Of a DNA stretch of 64,000 nt, positions 12,798 through 23,683 are shown in pieces (the first letter of the stretch is position 1; every line of letters starts with the position of its first letter). Position numbers and translations under genes: made by a program. The stretch lies in NCBI RefSeq assembly GCF_010093535.1, contig NW_022985178.1, forward strand, positions 710,505 to 774,504, read 5' to 3'. The notes beneath the pieces were generated by a model. It ran no database searches, was not told the DNA's origin, and saw only the letters and a list, made by a program, of their open reading frames with translations. The stretch comes from Lindgomyces ingoldianus. Taxonomy: Eukaryota; Ascomycota; Dothideomycetes; Pleosporales; Lindgomycetaceae.

Positions 12798-13204
12798 GAT
12801 TTTTCACGATCTTTTAAGCAAGTGGAGGTTATGGTTGGCGTTTGAGATGTGCTGAATGAGGGAGGCAGGACTGGATTGGGTATTTTGTTGGGGATTAAAG
12901 AATGATGCCTTGAGATTTTAGGTTTGATATAAATTTGGGATGTTTATATAGGCAAGCTCTCTCAGGTATGATTGAGGCGTTATTGCCTACAGATAGTCAA
13001 GGTCGTGACACAATATCTTCACGTGAGCTGCACGCACCCCGCCTGCAGCCTTCTGCATGTATCTCTCTCCCCACTTCTCTCTCATTCGCTCTCTCTCTTC
13101 GAACTCCCTCATCACACCTCCAATTATCTCTAGCACTCCCAAAACACCCTACAAAAGCTCTTCTCCAAATCCCTGCCAAATCCCAACCCATCCCTAACCC
13201 AGTA
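12798..13204. promoter_or_regulatory. Spacer with CT-rich promoter tract
   Basis: Spacer between the P450 stop and the next ATG. The bases from about 13050 to 13200 are a pyrimidine-rich tract (repeated TCTCTC), of the kind often seen just upstream of fungal start sites. Confidence 0.4.
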
Positions 13205-13739
13205 ATGGCAACAACTATCCAAAAGTTCAAACTCATTTTTTTTGTCCCCCAATCCTCCCTCTCAGCCTGCAAGACTGCCATCTTCGCCGCCGGTGCAGGA
13301 CGATATCCCGGTCCGGGAGGTTATACAGAATGCTGTTTTGTTTCGAAGGGTTTGGGGCAGTTTAGGCCAGGGGATGCGGCAAATCCGAATGTACGCACCT
13401 TCCAAAACTTTTTTTTTGGAGAATTAGGGGGAAAGTGGCAGGGGGTATCGTTATGGGTTGGAGCTTGGTGTGGAGAATTACTTTCAGGTGTACGGATTCA
13501 TTTGCTAACGGGAATGGGTGCAGATTGGTGAGGTAGGGAAGTTAGAAGAGGTTGAGGAGGTGAGGCTTGAGACTATTTGTCTGGGCAGGGAGGTTGCGGT
13601 TAAGGCTGTGGAGGCACTGAAAAAGTAAGTATGCTTCTAGTTTTGGTACGAGGACTGTGGGCTGAGGCTGACGGACGGGGATAGAGCGCATCCGTATGAG
13701 GAGCCGGCTTATGAGATATATAAAATTGAGGATATGTGA
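13205..13739 (+). CDS. Stand-alone YqfO/NIF3 C-terminal-like domain protein
   Basis: Three exons (13205-13390, 13524-13624, 13685-13739) give about 113 residues. The protein is a single small alpha/beta domain of the type inserted in bacterial NIF3/YqfO proteins, which is also found alone. It starts KFKLIFFVPQSSL, continues IFAAGAGRYPGPGGYTECCF, has the GQFRPGDAANPNIGE loop, and closes with AHPYEEPAYEIYKIEDM. The HPYEEPAY motif is the hallmark and only appears after splicing, which supports the exon model. Such domains are structurally like PII/CutA trimers; the cellular role in fungi is not established. Convergent with the amadoriase gene, 143 bases from its stop. Confidence 0.85.
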
Positions 13740-13882
13740 TGTGATGCAAGAGAGGTAGGTTGTAAATCATGGTATGCAATTCATGTGAGGAGAGGGACTT
13801 AAAAGCATTCATCCAGTCTTCGAAGTATGTAGAAATCTTTTCGAAAGGTTCAGACACCATTGGACTTCTCTCACGTGTTAGC

Positions 13883-15242
13883 TTAAATTTCAGTTATACT
13901 CGTCCATTCCTTGACCTTTTGAAAATCCATCACCTTGCCATCCGCTCCATATCGATCCTGCGTGTCCCACCAATCTCTATTAACACTAAGCTCCGGCCGC
14001 CATCTCATCATCTTTTGTAGTCTCTGCTCAACCTTGCCTTGTACGGTGTCTGCGACCAGCATTCCAACAGCCGGATTGGTCATGAAACCATGCCCAGAAC
14101 CTCCAACAGCTACAACTAAGTTCTCTAGATCCGGGTGGCGATCAATGAGGAAGTATCGATCAACTGTATCCGCATCCCAGCAAATCCGTGCGAAACTGAA
14201 ATCTCGGTCTTCGAATTGAGGCATTGTGTCATGGAGTAGTCGCCGCATACGCGCCTCGGCATCCTTCGGGATCTGCTGGCGGGAAAATGGTACTGAACGT
14301 AGCTCGCCATTCATGTGGACGAAGTTGCAATATCCGGGATGTTCGTCGCAGATTTTTATGTCATGGTTCTCGGCATCGGGCTCAATAAAGAAGCCTCTGT
14401 CAACGCCATACAGTACCGGTAGATTATGATACTTCTCTGCTTCACTAGCAGATAGAGGGAGATGTGCAAGTGTCCAAGCCGTTGGGCGGAGCTGCTTCTT
14501 GAAGTCCAAAAGTAGGTCGCTGTCAGCACCCGCTGCTAGAATTGTCTGCGATGCTGTATGCTCTACCTTGTCTCTTGTCCGAGCACCGAAAACAGCGTCA
14601 TTATCGGCAGAGTACAACAGACTTTCCACTTTTCCTTTAGAAGATCCAGCCAAGAACTTAACGCCTAGCCGTGTCGCTTCCGCATGCATGGCTCGTAGTG
14701 CGCCGTTCGCAAAGACCCAACCTGCTCCGCCGTCTTTCCAGAATCCTCGCCAATGCGGAAAGGGGCCAGTTAACACTCCCTGCGGCATTGTGGAATGGAA
14801 AGCTGCGGCCGTGTTGAGCGGGACTAACTTGGCCTGTTCGCTTTCAGCGTATTTCAAACAATGCTCATACGCATCATCACCACACGCCGCCATAATGAAC
14901 CCAGTCGGGTGGTAAAACGGTTTGAACAGTGGATCGTGCTTCCAGGCATTCATCGATAGCTGGTGGATTTTGTTCCAGAAGTAGTCTTCGTCGGAATCCA
15001 TGTCGTCGGGTTCGTTTGCTAAACGCTGTTATTAGGAAGGCAAACTGACCATCGTACTTGGGACACTTGCCTTCTTCGGCAATCCTATTTATGTCGTTTC
15101 CAGCCGCAATTGGGGAGGGAAATGGACAACCATCCAACACCTTGATGCCGGTATGTCCTCTGCGGGCTAGCTGCAGAGCTATTGAGCAGCCCCAAGTTCC
15201 GGCACCAATGATGAGGATTGAAGATTCAACGGCTAGAGGCAT
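13883..15242 (-). CDS. Amadoriase (fructosyl amine:oxygen oxidoreductase)
   Basis: Two exons (15071-15242 and 13883-15018) give about 435 residues, normal for fungal amadoriases. The FAD-binding Rossmann motif is SILIIGAGTWGCS near the N-terminus, followed by the family's SPIAAGNDINRIAEE segment. The C-terminal half has RICWDADTVDRYFLIDRHP; by family alignment its Cys (about C337) is the residue that binds FAD covalently. VAVGGSGHGFMTNPAVG completes the FAD site. Amadoriases oxidise fructosyl amino acids (Amadori products) to glucosone, amino acid and hydrogen peroxide, often in peroxisomes; no clear C-terminal peroxisomal tripeptide is seen here (ends TEI). The 52-nt intron uses a GC donor (GCAAGT) and TTTAG acceptor. 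An upstream in-frame ATG at 15260 would add six residues. Confidence 0.88.
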
Positions 15243-15488
15243 CAGGTTAAGTGCTCTCAAAGTAATTTAAAAAAAAGGAGGCCTGATGGATGGCTTGCAT
15301 GGGTGGTAATTCTGCTCATCTATGGCAGGCACGACGTCACTTCTGGTGCAGAAGCTAGGTGGGAGTCCCGAAAGCTAGAGTAGAGAAGAAGCATCAAAGA
15401 ATTTAAAGATGTTTATTGGGTTAGATCCAGTGCATTCCGCTCCATTCAAAAATATCTCCTGGTATGAAACATTTGAGAGGAATAATGA

Positions 15489-15886
15489 CCTCGAAGATTC
15501 TTATCTCAGGTGCTCAGCCGACTGTGCAGAGAAGCTCGGAGTCTCTGAGGACTCTGTAACTAGGAGGGGCACCCCTACTAGCTCCTCTACTAATAAGGTC
15601 AGCTAGACAGAGAAAGCGTTTTTAAGCTCCTAATTAGCTGTCTAAGGGACTTTTGTGAATTTTTAGGTGATAACCAGTAGAGATATTATAAATCTAATTC
15701 TGTTATTATGCTCTTAAAGTAGAGTGATTCATAGAGAGAATTACAAAAGTCTCTTAGACAGCTAATAAGAGAAACGCTAGCTACAGGGGTCAGAAACTGC
15801 TAACCCTAAGGCCATACTCTGCTTAGAGTAGCGTGTAGCGTCCTCAGTTCTCTCATCACCCCGGCTGAGATAAGAAGATTCTTGAG
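15489..15886. repeat. Foldback/MITE-like inverted-repeat element
   Basis: About 400 bases bounded by imperfect inverted repeats: AAGATTCTTATCTCAG near 15493-15509 and its complement in 15865-15886. A second nested inverted pair lies inside (about 15613-15660 against 15735-15779, sharing TTAGCTGTCTAAG). The whole could fold into a long hairpin. It lies in the divergent promoter between the amadoriase and the Mtf1-like gene, ending about 108 bases before the latter's ATG. Flanking ATAAT on both sides may be a target duplication, but the ends are not sharp. Confidence 0.55.
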
Positions 15887-15993
15887 ATAATTTGTGTACT
15901 AGGCCTGAATAGGATTAGTATCCCCCGAAGCTCGCCAAGCTTCTTTGCGATCTTCGATTTCTCGCAAAATCTACAGTACGTCCGTCTACCGGC

Positions 15994-17977
15994 ATGTCTA
16001 GCACGCTTCCTTTTCGAATACGGCCTATAACCTCAAGATATCGGAATAATGTGTTCATCCAAAGTCGAAGCGCTGCAACCTCTGGTGCAAAGAAAAGAGA
16101 TACAGCACACTGGACTCCAGAGAAACTACGGGTGAATCCCAAATATCCTTTGGCACAAGATTTATATGAAACGACTCGCCCCGCATATTATGTGCGGACT
16201 AATACAAGAGGGTATGCTGTTCATATGAGATCGCAGATTGTAAGTCCCGACCTATGCGGTACGTTCACACTGGAGGCATTGCGCTGGATGAACCACTGCT
16301 AATGCGCGTTCTGTCATTTTAGATGATGTCCTCAAATACATAGGGCCCTCGTTAGAGAAGCACAAAGGATGTGACATACTTGATTTAAACCCTGGTGCTG
16401 GGCTTTGGTCATCCAAGCTGCACGACTTCCTCCAGCCGCGAAGCCATATCCTGCTCGAGTCCCAGCCGGACAAGTACGAGCGATTCCTCCGACGCTTGGC
16501 AGATAAACCAGACTCGACGTACAAACTGGTTGTCGGAGATGCTGCACAGCACGACACTATCAGGAACTTGGTTAAGGAGGGGATCTTTCCGTATCAGACA
16601 CTAAAAACGCGCGACAGCGCTCTCCGACAAGAACTGAATAATTCACTACTGGTAACTGGGACATTTATATGGGATCCCACACTGCCTAGTTTCGGCTTCT
16701 CCTCTCTCGGTCGGCAGTTGATTCAGCACTACGCCATGCACGCTTGGCAAGCCGACACTTTCCACGCGTTCGGTCCCGTACGAAGTCTGTTCTGGCTAGC
16801 AGATGAAGATCTGACCAGCTCGTTGCCAAGATCCATGCTGCATTTCAGTGGAACTCACTTTCTCTTGGACAGATTTACTAATGCGAGGCAAGTTGTGACA
16901 CCCGGCCATTTACCCCGAAAGCAGGGAAGAAGTACCATTGGTCGCGACGCCAGATATGAACTTGAGAGCCTCGTGAAAGCCATGAAAGCCACTAAAGAAA
17001 ATGGCATGGAGCTACCAGCTCATCGGAGAGAAGAGATCCACGGGTTCGCAGAAGATATCATGCGATTAACAAACGGAACTGGTATTATGAGCTCGACCGA
17101 AACTACCAATTATCTGAAAGAGGCAGAGCTAAGCGGGAAATCCACGCAAGGATTGTTATTCGAGGGCGCAAGGGAAGTATACAAAGTCGACAAGGCTCAA
17201 GAAACAAACCCAGAGCTGTTCTGGGACCGGGAGGCGATGGGCGGCAAAAACCGTCTTGTTGTCACGAAGGAAGGGAAAAAAATTGCACGAGATCGGTCTT
17301 CGGCGAATCAAAACGAAGTATACAGAGTGGCACGTGAGAAAGCCGTCGACATCGGGGAGGATATCTACCACCTCGAATGCAATTTCCTAAAGGCTACAAG
17401 CAAAAAAGCGAAAGCCTCCACCCGGGAGAAGCTTGATCAACGAAACGCCGAGTTCAAGGAGGCGCTTGACGCCATTTCTAAGACCATACAGCCAGCTGTC
17501 TACATGGATCTCGACGATAGGTTAGCCATCAGATCTCCAGTTTCTAGGCTCATGTGGGACAGCCGACCGTACGAGCCCCTCGTCGTCCAAGACGACGAAG
17601 TCTGGCCACCGCACCGCTTCGCGCTTGTCGATTTTGAGCCCAAAATGAGACCAGTGGGCTATGATAATGAGCATACCGAACCCTTAATAGACTTTGCGAA
17701 CGCACTGTTGCGGTACCACAATGAACCGCTTCCTGACGCATTAGAGCATTTGTCCCATGGCGGGTCGGAGCTGATAGACCAGGTTCCGGCATTGAAGGAT
17801 CCTGCGAGAGGAGGGAGGTTGGATATGAAGCATCTGCGAGTACGGATGTTGACGCCGGAGATGATTGATGGGCTTTGTAGGGCATGGAGGGAGTGGCCGT
17901 TTAAACCGCCGGGAAGCGATAGTCCAAGATATTTTCAGGTTAGTCTTGGGGGGAGGAATAAGGTGTTGAATGGATGA
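15994..17977 (+). CDS. Mitochondrial transcription factor 1-like / rRNA adenine dimethylase-fold protein
   Basis: Two exons (15994-16258 and 16323-17977) give about 639 residues. The N-terminus is basic and Ser/Arg-rich (SSTLPFRIRPITSRYRNNVF), a likely mitochondrial presequence. Past the splice, the Rossmann-type methyltransferase core shows CDILDLNPGAGLWSSKL (motif I) and HILLESQPDKYERFL (motif II), as in Mtf1/TFB and KsgA-like proteins. A long fungal extension follows, with a charged linker (about residues 330-460), then a conserved RLMWDSRPYEPLVV segment. In yeast, Mtf1 binds mitochondrial RNA polymerase for promoter melting; filamentous-fungal relatives are longer and diverged. I infer a mitochondrial expression role. 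Convergent with the bL31m gene, so two mitochondrial-expression genes face each other. Confidence 0.75.
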
Positions 17978-18185
17978 TGATGATGAGGATATATGGGAAT
18001 TACAATTCGTCTGCGCCATATAAGTGTTGTACAATATTGTAACAATTCCTGTATAAAATGCTGGTCTAGAAATTTCCTGCAAGTAGACCCCCCCCAAAGG
18101 TGACATATATCGACTGCCAACCTGTCCCCCCAGCGATACACGGCTGGTAGATAAAACATCCCATGTTGGGCGCCTTCCCGTTCCT

Positions 18186-18841
18186 CTATTTCTTCCCGGT
18201 CGTTCCTTTCTCTGGCGTCGGCGCCGGCGGTGATCCTTTCGACTCTTTCGCCTGCTTCTTCCCATCCTGTTTGAACCCGGCACTTATCAAATCCATTAAA
18301 TGATCCTGCGGAGGCTCCGGCTTCTCTCCCTCCTTAGTTTCAACTTCCTATGAACAAATTAGCCAATGCCATCATACCCAGCCCTCCATGGCCCCCAAAC
18401 AGTCCTCTCAATCTCTCCCCTTGCCTCTCTGCCCGTCCCCTTTCCATCCTCCAACTTCCCAAACAAAAAATTCACACTCACCTCGCTACCCTCAGCGTCC
18501 CAACCTCTCCCAAACTTTTCCCGAAACCTCCTCAATCTCCCCGCCTCATCCTCCTCCACATTCAGCAGTTTTTGAGAACTAGGGTTCCACAGCGGGGTGT
18601 TGCGATTATCTTTCGTGGACCGATAGACAGGGATTGGAGAGGTCGTGCGATGGAGGAAGGTGGACCCGTCGGAGAGCGTGACGAGCTGCGTAAAAGTGTA
18701 GGGGCGTTTTGGTCGACGGAGGAGGGTTGCGTTGCGGGTTTGCGTATAGTGGGGGGATTTTAGGGGGGAGTAGGAGAGGGAGGGAGAGAGGGTGCGGCGC
18801 AGGGCGCGGAGAGCGCTGGGAGAGGGAATTGGTATATCCAT
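18186..18841 (-). CDS. Mitochondrial ribosomal protein bL31m (Mrpl36-like)
   Basis: Two exons (18401-18841 and 18186-18347; 53-nt intron) give about 200 residues. After a Ser/Arg-rich presequence of about 45 residues comes the bL31 core: RPYTFTQLVTLSDGSTF, RTTSPIPVYRSTKDNRNTPLWNP and DEAGRLRRFREKFGRGWD. The fungal tail (DHLMDLISAGFKQ, then a Lys/Pro-rich end) is only reached by splicing out the segment whose translation is Trp/Gly-rich and quickly stops. The donor is a weak GTTTGG, so the exact junction is less sure than the gene itself. It is a structural protein of the large mitoribosomal subunit. Confidence 0.8.
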
Positions 18842-19107
18842 TGGTACTGAAGGTAATTGGAGGGGGGGTATGTGGTGGGTGTTGCGGAGTTGAAGATTGA
18901 GGACCGTCGGGGATTCCTCGGTAAATATTTTTCTTTCGGCAGACTGGACTGGGATCTCGTGACGACAGCTTCGGTATCAAAACATTCCCCAAGGGCCAGC
19001 CTGTACCTTACGCGAAATTTGGAATCTGAATTGCTTCAATTCCACTCATTCACCTGTCAACTACTCTGCACATGGCTCCATAACCAATTCCACAACCCAG
19101 CCCAACA
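18842..19107. promoter_or_regulatory. Divergent promoter, bL31m / flavin-reductase-domain gene
   Basis: A 266-base region between two outward-facing starts, both predicted to encode mitochondrial proteins. The short distance means the two promoters overlap or share elements. No specific site was identified. Confidence 0.45.
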
Positions 19108-22100
19108 ATGCCCATCTCCCAGCGCCCAGCAGTGCGCTTCTTCGTGACCTTTTATAGATGGAGTCGGTATACACGTGAGCCCAATCCCAAGTCCCCACCC
19201 TAATTGGCTCGTATCATTAGGGTAATTGCACGAGCTGATTTTCTATATTGCTTTCAGAGAGCCCACCGCGATGTAGCTTCAACCACCGTTTCTACTACCG
19301 CCATGCTGGGACGGTAAGACCTGTGAATAGGTATAGTGGCTCGAGGGGCTTTTTTGGGGTATTTAAGCCGAAAGAGACGGTGGCAGGTCAGAAAGAGGTG
19401 GGAATGGAAGAGAATATTGGGGAACGGGAGATGAAAGAGGACAATATACAGGCGCTGAGTGACCAAGACGCAGGGAAAGCGAAGGTTGAAGAGATTGCTG
19501 AGGTTAGGGAGTCTCCACTTAAGGAAGATAAGATCAAGGAGGAGGATAGAAGTTCAGAGCTGAGGGAGGAGGTAAATACTGGCGATGCCGCCGAAACCTA
19601 CATTGAAAGTCTCGCAAAAGATGCGCCAATGGTGGCGGCTCACGAGAGGTCGCAAAGCGAGGAGGAGACTGGGGGTACGGACAAGAATATTAGTGCAGGG
19701 GACAGTAGCTCGGAGCTGAGGGACGATATAAGTACAGGAGATGCTAAAACGTTCATTGAAATTCTCACAAAAGATGAGCAGATGGTAGAAAAGGATTCGG
19801 CTCTCGAGAAAAGGCAAGAAAATTTCCCCGAAGAAGAGACGGAACGCTCTTCTCTCCAACCTTCAAACCCCACAGGCCAGGAAGACGGAGTTGAATTCGA
19901 CGATTTCACCCCAAACAAAGGTTTGGCGGATAAAGGCTCGGCAGCGCTACGCGAGAAGGTGCGACAGGTCATGCGAAACGTTTCTCATCCGGTCGTCCTC
20001 GTCACGGCAGCTTCAGCTGACCCCAAGTCGAAGGAAATGGTTACACGCGCGATGGCCGTTTCTTCTTTCAACACCATCACTCTCGACCCTCCTACTATCT
20101 CCTTCAATGTCCGGCAGCCATCACATACCTCCGATGCCATTAGGGCGGACCGCGGTCGTTTTCGCGTTCATTTCCTTCAAGCTAATACTGTGGGAGCTAG
20201 GATCGCCGACCTATTCACAAGGGGAAATTCAGACGAGGCTTGGTCAAATCTTGCGAAGCTCATACCTTCGAGATACAACAACAGAGTCAGCAAGTCTCGA
20301 CACTCGCTTACTAATGCCCCCTATGTGGATAGTCCCGCTGTACTAGCCTGCATGGAATGCGAGCTTGTCAACGAAGTGAAAGTTGCCGACCATGTCATCG
20401 CTATCGCGAAGGTGTTGAGGACAACAGCAACGGCAAAATCCAGTTCATACTCTACCCTTCAATATCATCAAGGGACTTATGCTGGCGATGGAGAACCTAT
20501 TTTCAGCCGACAAGAGCTAATCGCACCGGAAACGTTAGCCTTTAATTATTACGACTTGCCTGTCTTTCCGGGAGACGCGGAGCGGCATTTCCTCTTGCAT
20601 CGTATCAAGCAATATGTGGACTCTCGACCCCAGCTGTTGCGTCTTGATGTCAGCAAGGCAACCAATCAGATCCGCGCCGATTTCAACCTACGTCTGGGAG
20701 CTTTGGGACTCAATGTTCGGTCTCTACTTGCCCATGCTTCTCGAGAAGCCGGGCTTTCAACCGGTGATCTGGTGTTTCAACCAGTCTTGTACGACTTCTA
20801 TGGCAACGTGAACCCGGAGAACATCGCCACTATTGTCGATCGTGCGAGACAGCTAGCGCACAAACATCCCGACGTCCTGCAAGCGCACTGGATAGTCCTA
20901 GCGGGTTTCCTCGGCGTCGATCCATACTGTAGCGGCCTCCTTGCTAGCGACATTCTCGAGTCACTCAGGGAGGAAGGACTGGTTGGAGCGTTCCAGCCCG
21001 GGAGAGACGTCTTGCAAGCGAAGGGAGTGCACACTCTCGAATTTATTGAACGCATCGAGCATAGGTTGAAGGAAATCTTCTTGCGATACGATCCTTCCAC
21101 GGCCATGGCGTTGCGAACGGAGCAAATCTCTCCGAATATCAACCACAACCCCTGGCTCAAAGGCTATATTAAGCAGGTCCGCGGTCGACTACATGTTGAA
21201 ACCGCGCGAGAATTTTTCAAGAGGCGGAACGTGGATATCTCGGGTGAAGTCACCGCAGTCGAAAGGAGGGTCGTTGTCGCTCGCATCCTCCGCTACCATG
21301 TCGGTCATATGATTAACTTTCTGCCGCGACTGGCAGTCCCCGAATGGGGCATGTGTTATAACGTCGGAATACACCCGCTGGTCTCAGGCGTTGATATCAC
21401 TTTCCTTCGTTCTAAGTTAGCACACTTGTACTACAAGACTAAAGACCCTGCGGCTTTTGTGCAAATCGTCGAGAAGGAGATTACGTCTAAATGGTTTGAT
21501 AAAGAACTCTCCCAGGAGGAACTCGAACGCCGAATCCACGAATACGTCGACCGGGATCCACGTCGCGCTGTCAGATGGTCGAAAGAGGATCTCCTCGCCG
21601 CCATTGGAATCGATCAAGACGCAGTGGTTGTAGACCCGGATAAAGGCGTCCGTCATAAAGTGTGGTTATACCGACTATCACCACTCATCTTAGTGCAAGC
21701 CCTCCGTAAGAAATTCCCGGACAAGGATAAGATTGATGACCAGGAAATCGCGGCGTTCTTGGATCCGCCAAAGAGGGTGAAGAAGTTTATGACGTCGCCG
21801 CAGGGCGATGGTAATGCACCACAACAGAAAACGGACCTATATATTCCAAAGCCGGAGGCTTTAGAAGAGCGACCGATCACTGGAGGAGCGAAGCCAAAGT
21901 TAAAGAAGCCCAATATGAAGGTGAGATATGGTGTAGGCTCGCCGGAAGGCACTGCTGCACCAAAGGAAGATACACTTGTTAGGAGGGTTAACTCTTCGAC
22001 TGGCGAGTTTTGGACGGCGGAGGTGGTTGAGGGAGGCGAATATGTTCCTTCTTTTCGAATAAGGAAGGGTTGGGTTGGGGCGTATGAAGGTCCGAGGAAT

Positions 22101-22181
22101 CCAGCCGAGACAGAGACACCGGCGAGGCCGGAGAAGGGGGAGGGGTTTCAGGGGTATGGGTTTGAGGGGAGGAAGGAGTGA
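19108..22181 (+). CDS. Mitochondrial flavin reductase-like (FMN-binding) domain protein
   Basis: Two exons (19108-19174 and 19258-22181) give about 996 residues. The first exon encodes a typical mitochondrial presequence (MPISQRPAVRFFVTFYRWSR) and joins in frame through CAC|GTGAGC...TTTCAG. Residues about 30-230 are acidic and low-complexity, with two similar blocks containing SSELR and a KD(A/E)xMV core. A flavin-reductase-like split-barrel domain follows (about 240-420: ALREKVRQVMRNVSHPVVLV, MAVSSFNTITLDPPTISFNV, FRVHFLQANTVGARIADLF). The remaining 550 residues are a helical, fungal-specific region I do not recognise (NPWLKGYIKQVRGR, VRWSKEDLLAAIGIDQDAV). Flavin-reductase domains of this kind bind FMN; the C-terminal part's role is unknown. 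The first exon is inferred from splice signals and presequence character. Confidence 0.75.
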
Positions 22182-22598
22182 GGGGGGTGGATAGAGAAGA
22201 GTGGGTCTGGTGTGAATTGTGAATTGAGGCTGTGATATATGTATTCTAGGGGCTTTGATGGGAAGAATAAGGGGGGAGATGACTGCTTCCACGTCTGATA
22301 TATGATACACCTCGATATAAAGCTCTGTTTATTTTGTATATATAATCAAAACTCATCTGCCATTTCACTCCGGTGACGCTATAGTTCTACTAGGTCGGTA
22401 GTTAGTGAACTAAACACCCTAGCCCGAGGGTACGGGCGCTGCCTCTTCTTCCTCAATGTGTTTTGGGAGTAGCGAACTCCTTGTCAGGGCATAGTTCGCG
22501 AAGGACGCGAGAACAATGTCCACGAAACATTAGGCTTGTCAAAACCACCAATGCCAAATCCACGATATCACATGCAAACAACCCTCTTCTTGCGCCCC
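22182..22598. other. Convergent 3' spacer
   Basis: Space between the stops of two convergent genes. No coding signal; likely the two 3' UTRs. Confidence 0.4.
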
Positions 22599-23293
22599 TC
22601 AACCATCCACATACATGCCCTCCCCTTCATCTTCTTTCCCGAACCCATCAACCAGCCTCTCCAACCGTGCAAGCACCTCTCCATCCGCAATCCTCCCACC
22701 CCTAGCCCTCGTATTCAAAACCCCAATATCAAAACTCCCCATCCCACCATTCGTAATCCCTTCCATACCAGTTTTTGCCTTTTCCTTCCCCCCTCCCACT
22801 ATCCCCCCGGCTCCTGCCCCTCGTACTCCTCCTGTCGCCGCCGTCGCCGTCGTGTCTGCAGGCACTTTCATCACCTCCGCCGCGATGACATGGTTATCGT
22901 GCAAGTCGTTTATTTGTGCGTGCAGCGTTTCGCGGATGCTGGTGATGGATGTAAAGAATTCTTGAGCAGAGTCGAGGAAGCGGGATTGGCGGTAGGCGGG
23001 GGTGTCGGCGTGAGGTGGTGGATGGGGGTAAGAGGGGTGGGAGATGGGCGCGTTGGTGAGGGTGGAGAGGGCGGTTGCGGAGGTCAGGAGGAGGGGGGGG
23101 ATTCGCTGGAGGGGGATTAGGGTTGGTTGAGGAGATAGCTTGGGGGATTATGGGGAGGTGTGGGGGTGTTTGGGGTGTTTGGATGTACCTCATTGACGGA
23201 GCTTAGCTCTCGGATGTGCTCTGCGGCGAGTTGGCGGTAGTTTAGTTGCGCTTGTTCGGCTGGTGAGAGATTGGCTATGGTCGTGTCTGCCAT
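22599..23293 (-). CDS. MED11: Mediator complex subunit 11
   Basis: Two exons (23189-23293 and 22599-23105; 83-nt intron) give about 203 residues. The N-terminal helix ANLSPAEQAQLNYRQLAAEHIRELSSVNE runs across the splice into RIPPLLLTSATALSTLTNAPI. A loop and the second helical segment follow: FLDSAQEFFTSITSIRETLHAQINDLHD. This two-helix arrangement and the spacing match fungal Med11. The C-terminal third is Gly-rich and low complexity. Med11 pairs with Med22 in the Mediator head and helps recruit TFIIH and Pol II. It is head-to-head with TAF5. The identification rests on pattern recognition in a short, diverged family. Confidence 0.7.
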
Positions 23294-23683
23294 TTTAGAA
23301 TTGAAAAGCGTGCCTTTCAGATATCCGGGGTGCTGTTAAGAAGCGTTGATAGCTCCAGGAGGGCCCGTGACATGCAGTTCCCCCGCGGTGACGTCCCCAG
23401 AGCCGCATTCCTTGGCGTTCATCAGCCACCAGCCACAAAGAGCCGACTTCACGACCGCATTCACTTTCACGTCCACCACAACCTCACGACGTCCGCCATC
23501 TCACCCTTCGAGTTCTTGCGCCCCATTTACTGCCACTTCCCACCAAGATTTCGCTTCGGCCACTGCCATACGGTCCGCTGAACCGTGCAGGCTCCTGTGG
23601 ACAACGCGACCCTCTCCGGCCCCATTCAGGCGAAAGAGCGACAGCTTGGCCTCCCATAGATAGAAGAGGGGGACGCTTTCAGA
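23294..23683. promoter_or_regulatory. Bidirectional promoter, MED11/TAF5
   Basis: 390 bases between two outward-facing start codons, both for general Pol II transcription components. No TATA box was evident. The central part is GC-richer than the flanks. Confidence 0.5.

Noticed and set aside
18350..18763. Plus-strand ORFs opposite the bL31m gene
   Set aside because: Antisense shadows of a GC-skewed coding exon; the minus frame has clear bL31 motifs.
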